Shown here in pieces: positions 51,001-59,984 of a stretch of 64,000 bases of DNA (the first letter of the stretch is position 1; each line of letters opens with the position of its first letter). A model generated the notes under the pieces. It was given only the letters and a program-made list of their open reading frames with translations, did no database searches and was not told where the DNA came from. The stretch covers positions 248,001 to 312,000 of the forward strand of contig CAWGIG010000003.1 in the NCBI GenBank assembly GCA_963822595.1, read 5' to 3'. The stretch is from CAVRUH01 sp963822595. Lineage in GTDB: Bacteria; Chlamydiota; Chlamydiia; Chlamydiales; Waddliaceae. The translations under genes and the position numbers were made by a program.

Positions 51001-53290
51001 CTCCTATTGTTTCGATGGATGCGGCAAATTGATTAATCGTAATGATGATCATATTGTCCAAGGGATATGCGAAAAATCGATTTTAACTTGTTTTGAATAC
51101 GATTCACGTGGCCAAGAAGTAGCAATTATAGAGGCAGCCAAAACGGACCAGCAAAAGGTCACCCGAAAGCAATATGGAAAAATGGGAGAGTTGATTCAGT
51201 TGATTAAGCCCGATGGGGTAAACATCCACTACAAGTATGATTATGTAGGAAGGCTTATCTATGTCCAAGACGATGTTGGTCAGATTTATTATCAGTATTC
51301 TTATGATTTAAATGATAATGTTGTAAATGTATTAGACATTATCAGGCAATCAGAGACCCTAAGAACCTTCGATTCTAATAATCGTTTAATTGAAGAAATC
51401 TTAGACAATGGCCTTAAAATGAAATATCAGTATGATGCATTAGGAAGGATTACAAAAAAGATTTTTCCGGACCAAACATCTGTTGATTATGTCTACAACG
51501 CGAAAAATCTTATAACTATATCTCGTGATACCAAAACATTATCTTACGATTATGACCTTTCTGGGAGACTTACACAGATAGTCATGCCAAATAATCTTGG
51601 GGAACAAAATTATTTTTACGATAACGCACTAAGGTTCACGGGGATTAAAACGCCTTATTATTCTCAAACGATGTCACCTGATAGCTATGATGAATTAGGT
51701 CGACTTCAAAAGTACTCCCAATCTGATTCGATTGGTATGACAGATCACCAATTTGGCTATGATCAACTCAACCAAATTATCTCAGAGGAAGGTGATGACC
51801 AACACAAATATGCCTATGACTCAAGGTTTAATCGTACCCAAAAAGATGGCGCGGTTTATACGAATAATGATCTTAATCAACTCCTCTCACAAAGCGCCTC
51901 TTCCTATGATTATGATAGGAATGGAAATAGAAAAACCCTTACTAGAGCAGGAGAAACATTTCACTGTACCTATGACTCTTTAAATCGATTAATTTCTGTC
52001 ACAAACAGTTCTGTACAGGTGACCTTTCAATACGATGTCTTTAATAGGAGAATGCAAAAATCGGTTTCTAAACCCTTGAATGGAATCTATGAACCTATAG
52101 ATGTTGAAAAATATATTTACGAAGGCGACGACGAGATCGGTTCTGTTAATGAACTTAACCAGATTAAGGAACTTAAAATTTTAGGGCCAGGGGCTACAAA
52201 AAGCGCAGCTATAATTGAACTTTGCTCTGAAAAGTATATTCCCATTCACGATCATCGAGGGGATGTTGCCACCCTTGTCCAAGTAAACACAGGTGCTATT
52301 GCCGCCACTTATCGATATTCTGCTTTTGGCGAAGAGAGGGTTTATAATGCGACCATTGACAATCCATGGCGTTTTAGTGGTAAAAGAGTCGATGTCGAGA
52401 CGGGTTGGAATTTTATAGGACATCGCTACTACGACAGTGAGGTTGCCAGGTGGATTACCCCCGACCCCTTGGGGTTTGCAGATGGTCCTAACCTTTATGC
52501 TTATGTACACAATAGCCCTATTCTTTTCGTTGATCCTACAGGGCTTTATCATGCAGGTTTTGCCGATAATTACGACAAGCTTAAAGCTCCAGTCTTCCAT
52601 AATTTTGAACGTTTTGCGGACTTGTGTATTAATACATGTAGACACATAAAAGGGCTAGACCCTGTATATAACAGATCCCGTGTCCATATTATTGAGGGAA
52701 AAGAGTATAGCAATCTTACATTGAGCTTTGTCAATGGGGTAGGCAATTCATTTGAAGATGCGGTAAGGAGCGCAGAATATGTATCACATTTAGCAGGAGG
52801 TGCAAAAGTGATCCTAATCTATAATGCATCGCATGGGATTCTTGATGGTTTAGAGTGCGCGTTAAACACTATTGGGATTAAAACTACTCCGGCTTTATTA
52901 ATGCAAGAAGTGTGGGATTCTGCTTCCAAAAGAATGGGAGAAAATGGTAATATTATGCACGTTTCTCATAGCCAAGGCTGCATTCTGACTGATCTTACGT
53001 CAAGAGTTGTTGATAATTCTGTTCGGCAACAGATCTCCGCTACATTAGTGGCTCCTCCAAGGTTTATTCTTGATGACACTTTTGGATCTGTTGGACATAT
53101 TGGAAGCAGTGGGGACATCGTTAAGTGGGCAGACCCTATGACATGGTGGCGATGTCCAACCTACGAGGAATATGATCGTCACCCAAGCGAATCGGACCAC
53201 ACAATCGATCATCGCTTTGAGAGTCAAACTTTTTATGAGCCACTAGGGTTCAGAATAGAGAAACTGATGGATAAATTTGGATGTTTTTAA
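48008..53290 (+). CDS. Rhs-repeat protein with C-terminal DUF687-like hydrolase domain
   Basis: A 1760-residue secreted protein. Residues 1-19 are a signal peptide (MKKFIFCVLFFAFHFAIVA). Next comes an Rhs entry region (CIDGCVNVITGNFTASGVDLVV.. LSRSFN), then many YD/Rhs repeats (YDYKDRKISERYY, YEYDINGNRTS, YQYDALGRITKK and others). The Rhs core near 1440-1514 reads GKRVDVETGWNFIGHRYYDSEVARWITPDPLGF..DPTGL. The variable C-terminus (about 1515-1760) contains TLSFVNGVGNSFEDA, LIYNASHGILDG and HVSHSQGC (Ser1655). It resembles chlamydial DUF687 proteins, with a serine-hydrolase-like SHSQG. Function probably secreted toxin or host effector. A lipoprotein gene follows at once. Confidence 0.85.
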   Translation: MKKFIFCVLFFAFHFAIVAEEEGDAENFLLIDLKGLPSSCIDGCVNVITGNFTASGVDLVVQSSNPITLSRSFNSCSLLRGDLCDGWSTNLRGKISMMSYQDRKQALLIQGGSTYTFKGNTYNADLRLDTVQLKYGVTNCHSGFISAKNNLKNIKLKNRNNARHCYVDLSKHETLTFYSNAPHRDEKAPYFLKEHTLPNRCRYEYSYDKYNRKKDVYSIGSNGKCLGQIHYVYPKNFRKNPGVEIHSSDGKAVIYKFKWFKFNDLHYISEIISDHLPHQKFEYSAEKKHTWDRLVKCSLPDGRYKTIDYYKLGVNNVCGQEIQIRKNKDAPWGLVAAISGPVGTDENPIRMYSFLYDLNKKKHLKGSTTVFDAKNNKSVYHYSDEHRLTSIENFLEDGALYRKENIIWGSKDTQDYTNLIKRSISNSESEVFSREYVYDKRGNVIEEIVKGGIDCYSKKYSYNEHDQLISEDDGYKLIKYSFVPESDLLRTKFIISANKIKERYYFEYDNNGALTKEFVDDGDREDISDFHGVTVKYIKYITPTKTMPIGFPEIIDEKVFDAQSHQELLVKKTINTYSKHGYLIKQQHFDQDLNFTFDLEWDYDLKGNLIWEKDAIGSVSEYQYDANNNCIFHQGPDKRVYHVFVYDFSNRLVRTERVHEDGNRFIETYSYDYCGNKVSSTDSFGHTTHYAYDSLNRLIETNPPVVIRQDDTVLISSEKIEYDVLNNVTSETDRNGNETKMTYSLHSKPISIEHPDGAKESFIYRPDGILLKALKPSGSSIEYTYDYKDRKISERYYAPNGDLCSEQKWNYSAFQFLSETDRSGMITYYSYDSHCRLCKKVKGVEESLFFYDSRGRQIETWDKYAEGKYSKTKYVYDDLNQIIEESIKDQSSQLSSHKLYEYDINGNRTSTSIVTTSSRATKYIEFDANNQPIKIIEPSGEITHIYRNYSYIDAKGQSVLYEETVDPMGTIKGKTFDPNGMIVLEEIKSSYGELLRRASYCFDGCGKLINRNDDHIVQGICEKSILTCFEYDSRGQEVAIIEAAKTDQQKVTRKQYGKMGELIQLIKPDGVNIHYKYDYVGRLIYVQDDVGQIYYQYSYDLNDNVVNVLDIIRQSETLRTFDSNNRLIEEILDNGLKMKYQYDALGRITKKIFPDQTSVDYVYNAKNLITISRDTKTLSYDYDLSGRLTQIVMPNNLGEQNYFYDNALRFTGIKTPYYSQTMSPDSYDELGRLQKYSQSDSIGMTDHQFGYDQLNQIISEEGDDQHKYAYDSRFNRTQKDGAVYTNNDLNQLLSQSASSYDYDRNGNRKTLTRAGETFHCTYDSLNRLISVTNSSVQVTFQYDVFNRRMQKSVSKPLNGIYEPIDVEKYIYEGDDEIGSVNELNQIKELKILGPGATKSAAIIELCSEKYIPIHDHRGDVATLVQVNTGAIAATYRYSAFGEERVYNATIDNPWRFSGKRVDVETGWNFIGHRYYDSEVARWITPDPLGFADGPNLYAYVHNSPILFVDPTGLYHAGFADNYDKLKAPVFHNFERFADLCINTCRHIKGLDPVYNRSRVHIIEGKEYSNLTLSFVNGVGNSFEDAVRSAEYVSHLAGGAKVILIYNASHGILDGLECALNTIGIKTTPALLMQEVWDSASKRMGENGNIMHVSHSQGCILTDLTSRVVDNSVRQQISATLVAPPRFILDDTFGSVGHIGSSGDIVKWADPMTWWRCPTYEEYDRHPSESDHTIDHRFESQTFYEPLGFRIEKLMDKFGCF

Positions 53291-53815
53291 ATGAAAATTC
53301 TTCTTCCTTTAATATTTTTGTTACTTATCGTTGCCGCTTGTTGGGATAATCGACCTAAAAAGACAAAAGTTTCACATAAAATTATATTGGAAACAATATA
53401 TACTGTTAAAAATAAATATAATTTACAGAGTGTTGGTATTAATTCAAGCTCGGAGTTGTCGGGAAATTACCCCTATAAGGAGCTGGGAATAACTTTTAAG
53501 TCTGATAGAAAATTACAGCGTAATGAAGGTAGAAAAATGCTACTCGAAATTATCCAAATTTTTTTAGATAACATTAATAATAACTCTGAGATTCAACCCT
53601 TTTTAATGTCCAGGCCCTTTACCGAAAAAAATATTGACATTGGCATTATTAATTCTCATATTGACAAAACTACGACCTCAAATAACGAAATTTTTAGTTT
53701 TAGCTTAAGAGAAAAAGGTATTGCTTTTAGCTACCACATCCCTGGTAAAGAATTTGGTCATCGAGTTGAAGTTGAAACCCTTGAAGAAGCAAAGCTGTTG
53801 GCATCAGAAAATTAA
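53291..53815 (+). CDS. Lipoprotein paired with the Rhs-DUF687 protein
   Basis: 174 residues. Residues 1-17 are a lipoprotein signal with the cleavage pattern LIVAAC (Cys17), then KILPLIFLL-type hydrophobics. The mature part has a VSHKIILETIYTVKNKY helix, an EGRKMLLEIIQIFLDNINNN helix and PFTEKNIDIGII. It starts one base after the Rhs gene stop, so the two are co-translated. Similar lipoproteins follow Rhs or DUF687 genes in other chlamydiae as far as I recall. An immunity or anchoring role is inference. Confidence 0.7.
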   Translation: MKILLPLIFLLLIVAACWDNRPKKTKVSHKIILETIYTVKNKYNLQSVGINSSSELSGNYPYKELGITFKSDRKLQRNEGRKMLLEIIQIFLDNINNNSEIQPFLMSRPFTEKNIDIGIINSHIDKTTTSNNEIFSFSLREKGIAFSYHIPGKEFGHRVEVETLEEAKLLASEN

Positions 53816-53867
53816 GACCTTTGTTCATCTTGCACAAAAGAGTTTCAAAAAAGTGGATGATATCTCC

Positions 53868-54785
53868 TTATTGGGTCTTTCTAATGGGAAAACATAATGA
53901 AACAAGGATGGATCCACCCAAAACTGCAAATACAACTAGAAGCGCACACCATGTGGGGATTGTGACAAAATCCGCAAGCAGCATTTTTGATCCGATAAAT
54001 ATCAAAATAAAAGACAGCCCATAATGGAGATAATGAAATAAATCCTTAAGATTCGAAAGAACAAAATATAACGATCTCAATCCCAAAATAGCAAAAATAT
54101 TCGATGTAAATACAATAAACGGATCATAAGTGATCGCCAAAATTGCCGGAATCGAATCCACTGCGAATATCAAATCAGATGTTTCAATCATCACCAAAAC
54201 CGCAAAGAGGGGAGTCGCGTATCTCCTCGCATTCTTGATTAAAAAAAAATTATTTACCTCATAATCATCCGTCAAGGGGATTATTTTTTTAATAAGCCTC
54301 AAAACAGGATTTTTATCCGGCTCAATCTTTTTATCCTTTTCAAACCAAAGCCGAAATCCGGATACAACCAAAATAATTCCAAAAACATATATTACCCAAT
54401 GAAATGTGGAAATAAACACGATTCCAACGGAAATAAACAATCCCCGCATCACTATCGCTCCGACAACACCCCAAAAAAGCACTTGATGTATCAAGACTTT
54501 GGGTGTTCGGAAATAATCAAAAATTAAAATAAAAACGAATAGATTATCGACACTCAGGGACTTTTCAATAATATATCCTGTCAGATAGCTCAAAGCTCCT
54601 TCAGGGCCTCGTATTTCATAAACGATAAAAGTAAAAAGAAGGGAGAGGGTCATCCAAAAAACACTCCAACCGACCGCTTCCTTCATTCCAATCGCATGGC
54701 CTTTGCCATGAAAAACATAAAGATCCAAAGCCAGCATGCAGCCGATAAAGAGTATAAAGAGAAAAATTGGTAGAATTGAATCCAT
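53868..54785 (-). CDS. TerC family membrane protein (Alx-like)
   Basis: A 305-residue membrane protein with about nine helices. The conserved TerC features are ALDLYVFHGKGHAIGMKEAVGWSVFW, TGYIIEKSLSVDNLFVFILIFDYF, LFAVLVMIETSDLIFAVDSIPAILAIT (the acidic metal-binding helix), and FTSNIFAILGLRSLYFVLS. Family members are pH- and manganese-related (Alx, MntP-like efflux). It reads leftward, convergent with the lipoprotein gene. A 137-bp gap separates its start from brnQ. Confidence 0.93.
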   Translation of the reverse strand: MDSILPIFLFILFIGCMLALDLYVFHGKGHAIGMKEAVGWSVFWMTLSLLFTFIVYEIRGPEGALSYLTGYIIEKSLSVDNLFVFILIFDYFRTPKVLIHQVLFWGVVGAIVMRGLFISVGIVFISTFHWVIYVFGIILVVSGFRLWFEKDKKIEPDKNPVLRLIKKIIPLTDDYEVNNFFLIKNARRYATPLFAVLVMIETSDLIFAVDSIPAILAITYDPFIVFTSNIFAILGLRSLYFVLSNLKDLFHYLHYGLSFILIFIGSKMLLADFVTIPTWCALLVVFAVLGGSILVSLCFPIRKTQ

Positions 54786-54922
54786 TTCAAAAACCTGTAT
54801 TTGTGGGTATTCATAACATTTTTTGCTTTTGTGATGAAGGTTTAATAAAAATTCTTGATTTTTTGAGCGCTAAATGCGTAAAATAGTGAAATCAGTTAAA
54901 AACAAACTTATAGGACGGACTA

Positions 54923-56047
54923 ATGCAGCCAGCAAAAAAAGGCTCTATTTTCATTATAGGACTTGCCTTATTCTCGATGTTTTTCGGTTCAGGCAACCTT
55001 ATTTTCCCCTTATCTATTGGTCAATTAGCTGAGGAAAATTTCCTCTGGGGACTATCAGGATTCATTATCACCGGCGTTTTACTCCCTTTTCTGGGCGTTA
55101 TCACAATGGTTATTTATAATGGAGACTACACACGCTTTTTCGGAACGCTCGGAAAAACCCTAGGATTTCTCTTCACCTTTGCATTACTCACTGTTTGGAT
55201 CCCTCTTGGATCAGCGCCACGTTGTATCACCCTTTCATTCGTAAACGTTTCACAATACATTAACAACATCCCGTTATGGGCATATAGCCTCGTATATTGC
55301 GTCCTCCTACTTCCTCTAAGCTATCGCAAAAGCCGTGCCTTTGATATCCTAGGATATGTTCTAACTCCACTCCTTCTTCTCTGTTTAGGATTAATTGTGT
55401 ACGAAGGAATCAGATCATCTACCGGCTTTGGCCCTAATGAAGCTGAAGGGACAACCCTCGTTTACAGAGGACTTTTGGAAGGGTATCACACGATGGACCT
55501 CATCGCTTCCTTTTTCTTCACTTCGACAATCATTGCTACATTAAGAGAGGTTTCTTCTAACACAGCAGATACTAAAAGTGTCATCAGCGTCACTATGAAG
55601 TCATGTGCCGTTGGTATTGTCGTCCTTGCTGTTGTCTATATTGGACTCGTTACAGTCGCTGCCGCAAATGCGGGAGTACTAGCAAACGTTCCTAAGGATC
55701 AGCTTCTTGCAAGGCTTGTGACCCATCTTTTAGGGCCAGAACTTAGAATAGTAGCTTCAGCTGCCGTTGCGCTTGCCTGCGTAACGACTTCGATAGCTCT
55801 GCAGATCGTGTATGCCGACTTCTTAACGAACAACGTATTTAAAGGGAAAATCTCACTAATGACGGGGATGATCATCACTATTTTGGTGACATTTGCTATG
55901 TCCATCCAAGGATTTGAGGGGATCAGCCGCCTTACAGGCCCAATTTTAGAAGTGTTTTACCCAATGCTTCTTCTATTGATTATCTGGAATATTATGATTA
56001 AGCCACTATGTGGCAAATTCAAATGTTGCAAATCTTCGGTAGCGTAA
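54923..56047 (+). CDS. brnQ: Branched-chain amino acid transporter
   Basis: A 374-residue cation-coupled carrier of the BrnQ (LIVCS) family. The hallmark N-terminus GLALFSMFFGSGNLIFPLSIGQLA is present, along with LLTVWIPLGSAPRCITLSF and TSTIIATLREVSSN. It is shorter than the ~430 residues of E. coli BrnQ, but the chlamydial homologues are also compact. It is followed one base after its stop by nhaD, so Na+ is the likely coupling ion in this gene cluster. The start ATG at 54923 lies just after a GGACGG. Confidence 0.93.
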   Translation: MQPAKKGSIFIIGLALFSMFFGSGNLIFPLSIGQLAEENFLWGLSGFIITGVLLPFLGVITMVIYNGDYTRFFGTLGKTLGFLFTFALLTVWIPLGSAPRCITLSFVNVSQYINNIPLWAYSLVYCVLLLPLSYRKSRAFDILGYVLTPLLLLCLGLIVYEGIRSSTGFGPNEAEGTTLVYRGLLEGYHTMDLIASFFFTSTIIATLREVSSNTADTKSVISVTMKSCAVGIVVLAVVYIGLVTVAAANAGVLANVPKDQLLARLVTHLLGPELRIVASAAVALACVTTSIALQIVYADFLTNNVFKGKISLMTGMIITILVTFAMSIQGFEGISRLTGPILEVFYPMLLLLIIWNIMIKPLCGKFKCCKSSVA

Positions 56048-56048
56048 T

Positions 56049-57317
56049 ATGGAATTCGGCGGTATTTTCTTTTGGATGATTTTAGTATTCTCTCTGGGAT
56101 ATATTCTAATCGCCTTGGAAAATCTAATCGATATCAACAAAGCAACGACCGCATTAGTCATGGGGACGTTGCTTTGGATCCTTCAATTCTCAAATACAGA
56201 CTTGTCAAAAGCCGAACACACCCGATTTTTGTGCGAACACTTTTCTAATGTCAGCCAAGTGATCATCTTCCTTTTGTGTGCCATGATTATTGTTGAAATC
56301 ATCAATGCCCACCAAGGTTTCAAAGTTTTCACAGCCTGGTTTAGAATCGAATCAAAAAGAATCCTGCTCTGGGCCTTCGCTTTTGTCACTTTTTTCCTGT
56401 CCGCCATTCTCGATAACCTCACAACAACCATTGTGATGATTGCTATCCTGCAAAAAATGGTCCATGACAAAAATGACCGACTCACCATCGGCGGTGCCAT
56501 TGTCATTGCTGCTAATGCCGGGGGTGTCTGGACTCCTATTGGAGACATCACAACAACCATGTTGTGGATAGGGGAGCGGATTACGACAGAAAGAGTCATT
56601 ATAGATCTATTTACTCCGAGCCTATTTTGTTTAATAGCCTCGCTTCTTTGCCTCACTCCTTTGCTCAAAGGATCTATCAAACAGGAAGAAGTATCTCTCG
56701 ATTCCCAAAAAATTGAACCTTTAAGTTTCATCATTCTGGGATTGGGGATGGGAGCCCTTGTTTTTGTACCGATATTTAAATACCTCACTGGAATGCCTCC
56801 ATTTATGGGGATTCTCTTTGGTCTTAGCGTACTTTGGCTGATTACCGAACTCATTCACCGTAATAAAAAAGAACGGGAATATCTTCGTGTCACGAACGTT
56901 TTATCGAAGGTCGACATTTCAGGACCTCTCTTTTTTCTCGGCATTTTATTGGCAGTCAACGCCCTTGATACTGCCGGTATTTTGACATCTCTAGCTTCAA
57001 CAATAAATAATGCCATTCCGAGTCCGTATTACATTGCGACGTTGATAGGACTTGCTTCTGCGATTGTGGATAATATTCCGCTTGTTTTAGCGACAATGGG
57101 AATGTACGATTTGAGTCAGTATCCAGTCGATTCCAACTTTTGGCAGTTGATTGCTTATTGTGCGGGCACCGGGGGAAGTATCTTGATCATAGGATCTGCA
57201 GCCGGAGTGGTTTTTATGGGAATTGATAAGGTGGATTTTTTCTCTTATGTTAAAAGAATATCCTTAGCAGCAACTGTTGGCTATTTTGTCGGAATTGGTG
57301 TATACTTACTGGTATGA
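56049..57317 (+). CDS. nhaD: Na+/H+ antiporter NhaD
   Basis: A 422-residue antiporter of the NhaD family. Its core shows LSAILDNLTTTIVMIAILQKMV, GGAIVIAANAGGVWTPIGDITTTMLWIGERITT and VDNIPLVLATMGMYDL, the duplicated helix break typical of the ion-transporter superfamily. It pumps Na+ or Li+ out in exchange for H+. It sits between brnQ (1-bp gap) and a carbonic anhydrase (4-bp overlap), so the three genes form an operon for Na+ gradient, pH and bicarbonate. Confidence 0.95.
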   Translation: MEFGGIFFWMILVFSLGYILIALENLIDINKATTALVMGTLLWILQFSNTDLSKAEHTRFLCEHFSNVSQVIIFLLCAMIIVEIINAHQGFKVFTAWFRIESKRILLWAFAFVTFFLSAILDNLTTTIVMIAILQKMVHDKNDRLTIGGAIVIAANAGGVWTPIGDITTTMLWIGERITTERVIIDLFTPSLFCLIASLLCLTPLLKGSIKQEEVSLDSQKIEPLSFIILGLGMGALVFVPIFKYLTGMPPFMGILFGLSVLWLITELIHRNKKEREYLRVTNVLSKVDISGPLFFLGILLAVNALDTAGILTSLASTINNAIPSPYYIATLIGLASAIVDNIPLVLATMGMYDLSQYPVDSNFWQLIAYCAGTGGSILIIGSAAGVVFMGIDKVDFFSYVKRISLAATVGYFVGIGVYLLV

Positions 57318-57952
57318 AAAAACTAAAAATCTTATTTCAAAAAAATCAAAATTGGGCAGCTTTAAAGACTAAAGATGATCCTGACTATTTTCTGCGCATG
57401 TCTAAAAGCCAGGATCCAAATTATTTGTGGATTGGATGTTCTGACAGCCGTGTGCCTGCCAATGAAATTGTAGGGTTGGAGGCCGGTGAACTTTTTGTTC
57501 ATAGAAATGTGGCAAATTTAGTGCCCCATACAGATTTAAATTGTCTTTCGGTATTGGAATTTGCTGTAGATTTGGTAAAAATCCAGCATGTAATTGTTTG
57601 CGGTCATTATGGTTGCAATGGCGTAAAAGCCGCCATGGAAGATAGGCAATTAGGTCTGGTGGACAACTGGTTAAGGTATATTCGCGATATTTATGCTCAG
57701 TTTAAAGACGAACTCGAACAAATTCCGGACCAACAGGCCCGTTTTGACCGATTGGTTGAATTAAATGTCATGCAGCAAGTGTTAAATGTTTGCCACACGA
57801 CAATTGTTCAGAGGGCTTGGCAAAGAGGGCAACCTCTATGGATCCATGGCTGGGTTTATGACATCGCCTCAGGAAATTTAAAAGATCTCGATTTTTGCAT
57901 TTCAAGCATCAACGAGGTCGAAGAAATTTATCGCATCCGCTTCGCTAAATAA
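57314..57952 (+). CDS. Beta-class carbonic anhydrase
   Basis: Interconverts CO2 and bicarbonate. 212 residues with the zinc ligands Cys42 and Asp44 (GCSDSR), His98 and Cys101 (CGHYGCNG), and FVHRNVANLVPHTDLN, all canonical. Its ATG overlaps the nhaD stop by 4 bp (ATGA). Bicarbonate supply is useful for carboxylations and proton balance, in keeping with the NhaD partner. Last gene of the brnQ operon; no clear terminator follows, only an AT-rich gap. Confidence 0.97.
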   Translation: MKKLKILFQKNQNWAALKTKDDPDYFLRMSKSQDPNYLWIGCSDSRVPANEIVGLEAGELFVHRNVANLVPHTDLNCLSVLEFAVDLVKIQHVIVCGHYGCNGVKAAMEDRQLGLVDNWLRYIRDIYAQFKDELEQIPDQQARFDRLVELNVMQQVLNVCHTTIVQRAWQRGQPLWIHGWVYDIASGNLKDLDFCISSINEVEEIYRIRFAK

Positions 57953-58089
57953 ATATTATCCTCAAATTTTTCCATTATAGAATACTCTAAATCCTTGAGT
58001 ATAAGTCTTTACAATTACTTAACATTATAATAATAATTTTAATTTAAATTCACTAATAATGTTATAATAATACATGCAATATTGCTCTG

Positions 58090-58116
58090 ATACTGAGTGA
58101 ACTCAAAAATCAGTAT
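58090..58116. repeat. Solo end of the MITE-like family
   Basis: ATACTGAGTGAACTCAAAAA followed by TCAGTAT: the terminal repeat of the elements at 26148 and 34510 (one A shorter), ending in its own complement. No second arm of the full element follows, so it is a collapsed or solo remnant. It lies 21 bp upstream of the start codon of the kinase-like gene at 58138, in what should be its leader. Confidence 0.6.
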
Positions 58117-58137
58117 AAATAATAGTAGGAGAATTTC

Positions 58138-59745
58138 GTGAAAGTTGGAAATGATTTTATAATTCATAATTTTGATAAAGTAGTAAATAATGTAAGAAGG
58201 TTGCGCGGAGAATTAAATCCAACAGAACATAAAACAGAAGGCATATTCACTAAATTTGCACAAAGCGCTAAGTTTTTATCCTTTGGTTTTAAAGATTATG
58301 TCATAGTCAAACCGGACCAGGGAAGTTCGCAAATCAAAGTCACGATAGAAGAACTTACAGCACTGCTTGGCATTAGCCCCGATAATATTGACAATCTCAC
58401 CGAAAGTCTGAAAGGAGTCGGCCGTGCTCAAATTTCTGAAAAGATAGCGCATCAACTCGATGAAAGATTAAATCAACCAGCGGTTGTTGATGCCAAAACA
58501 CCTCCATGGGATGAAATGCGTCAGAACCTGGCCGTTATATCTACAAATAAAGACGATATCAACCAAATCTCTATAACTGAATTGTCACAGACACTGAATA
58601 TATTAGAATTTCATTGGGATGAAATTAAAAAAAACAAAGATGATATAGAGAAATATGGACAATGGGATGAAGAGCGGCAGGTGCTACATCTCCGACGCGA
58701 CATTGATCGTGAACCTGGAAGAAAGTGGACACTGCCAAGATCGGTAGAAATCCATTTTACTCAGGAAGGCCCGCAAATTTATGTCCTCCACAAAGGGAGT
58801 AAGCATCCAGAAAGAAAAAAAGGGTTGAGGGAAAAAACCGAAAAGCTCGGCAAGGGGGGATTTAAACAGGTCGCTAGATCTGTTAACCTTAATACCTTAA
58901 AAGAGTTCGTTCATGCTACAATTAATATCGAAAAAAAGAGTCAAAAATTTAATATGCCTGAGCAAAAAATTAAAGACTATTCAATTAGAGAAGTTCAACT
59001 TCAAAGTCTTTTTAGCCAGGATCCAGAGTTTGTAAAAATTGCCGGATGGTCTGAATATAAAAAGAAAAATTCTAATGATACAAAAATTGCCATCACTTTA
59101 GAGTTTTGTAATGCCGGAGAATTATTTAAGGCAACTGAAAGAGCTACATATGCAGGGAAAAGGATCAATGAAAATGTTAAAGACCTGATGCAGGTGGTAA
59201 CAGACATGTTGAATATGCTTGTTAAACTCGAGCAAAAAGGAGTCATAAACAGGGATATCAAATTGGAAAATATTTTTTTAGTGGCGGAAGATAACTCTCC
59301 TTTAAGGGCGAAGATGAGTGATTTTGGCTTAGCTTGGACTCAAGAGGATGCAAAAAAACAAAAAGATATGGCAGGAAGTCCCAGTTATGCTCCTCCTGAG
59401 TATATAGATACTTCTAATCCCGAAGAAATACGCTCGGGATTTTCTGTTCATACTTGGGAGATGGGAATAACCCTAGGAGCGCTCCTTACCGGAGTTATGG
59501 TTTATGGTAGAGAAATTCCTACAGAGGTAGGAGGGATAACGCAAAAGAACATAGACCGAAATCTTCAACATCTTCTGTTGGATACCGAGACACATCTCCC
59601 AGATTGTATCAAAAAGAATCGAGAACTCCGCAGGTTTTTGAAACAAATGGTTAATGACATGCTTCAAGTTAACCCATTACAACGTCCACCTGCAACTGAG
59701 CTTCTAGGAAGGCTTGAAGATTTCAAAAGGACTCATCTACCTTGA
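58138..59745 (+). CDS. Protein-kinase-like protein with unique N-terminus
   Basis: 535 residues, GTG start after AGGAGA at 58127-58132. The first ~230 residues are an orphan helical domain. The kinase fold begins at about 237 with LGKGGFKQV (237-245), the alpha-C-like region has Glu284, the catalytic loop reads INRDIKLEN (Asp373), the DFG is at 395-397 and the APPEY activation-segment end is at about 418. The beta-3 lysine expected near the HATINIE segment is absent or displaced, so it may be inactive or unusual. The ATG of the downstream frame overlaps the stop by 4 bp. Candidate secreted host effector. Confidence 0.75.
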   Translation: MKVGNDFIIHNFDKVVNNVRRLRGELNPTEHKTEGIFTKFAQSAKFLSFGFKDYVIVKPDQGSSQIKVTIEELTALLGISPDNIDNLTESLKGVGRAQISEKIAHQLDERLNQPAVVDAKTPPWDEMRQNLAVISTNKDDINQISITELSQTLNILEFHWDEIKKNKDDIEKYGQWDEERQVLHLRRDIDREPGRKWTLPRSVEIHFTQEGPQIYVLHKGSKHPERKKGLREKTEKLGKGGFKQVARSVNLNTLKEFVHATINIEKKSQKFNMPEQKIKDYSIREVQLQSLFSQDPEFVKIAGWSEYKKKNSNDTKIAITLEFCNAGELFKATERATYAGKRINENVKDLMQVVTDMLNMLVKLEQKGVINRDIKLENIFLVAEDNSPLRAKMSDFGLAWTQEDAKKQKDMAGSPSYAPPEYIDTSNPEEIRSGFSVHTWEMGITLGALLTGVMVYGREIPTEVGGITQKNIDRNLQHLLLDTETHLPDCIKKNRELRRFLKQMVNDMLQVNPLQRPPATELLGRLEDFKRTHLP

Positions 59746-59801
59746 TGAATTATCATTATTTTGATAGGATCCGATTAATGTTGGTTAAACGGAGAAAATT
59801 C

Positions 59802-59984
59802 ATGGTTCGGCAATATGTAAATGCGCTTGTTCTATTTATACTACCGCTATTAACTACTGGTTGTTCTTTTGAAGAAAGGGCTAATGGATCGGGAAATGTT
59901 GTCTCAGAAGAAAGGAAGGTCTCCGATTTTCATGCGATTTCCATTTCCGGAATTGGTGACGTTGGATATCAAGCAAGGGGATAA
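59802..59984 (+). CDS. GIN-domain (DUF2807) lipoprotein, N-terminal part (frameshifted)
   Basis: The start at ATG 59802 follows GGAGA at about 59791. The hydrophobic signal ends in LPLLTTGCS (Cys as the lipidation site). The mature part has RANGSGNVVSEERKVSDFHAISISGIGDVGY, the typical GIN-domain start (GSGNV..R.v..F..I.isGiGdv). The frame then collapses at YQARG. An earlier in-frame ATG at 59742 overlaps the kinase stop by 4 bp but lacks a good ribosome site. One extra G in GTTGGATATC around 59962 explains the break. Confidence 0.65.
   Translation: MVRQYVNALVLFILPLLTTGCSFEERANGSGNVVSEERKVSDFHAISISGIGDVGYQARG

Noticed and set aside
52181..52645. A 154-codon minus-strand frame within the Rhs gene
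   Set aside because: Antisense to the Rhs core; no ribosome site and no family features.
56183..56854. A 223-codon open frame on the minus strand
   Set aside because: It is antisense to the well-conserved nhaD membrane region and contains no protein-like motif.
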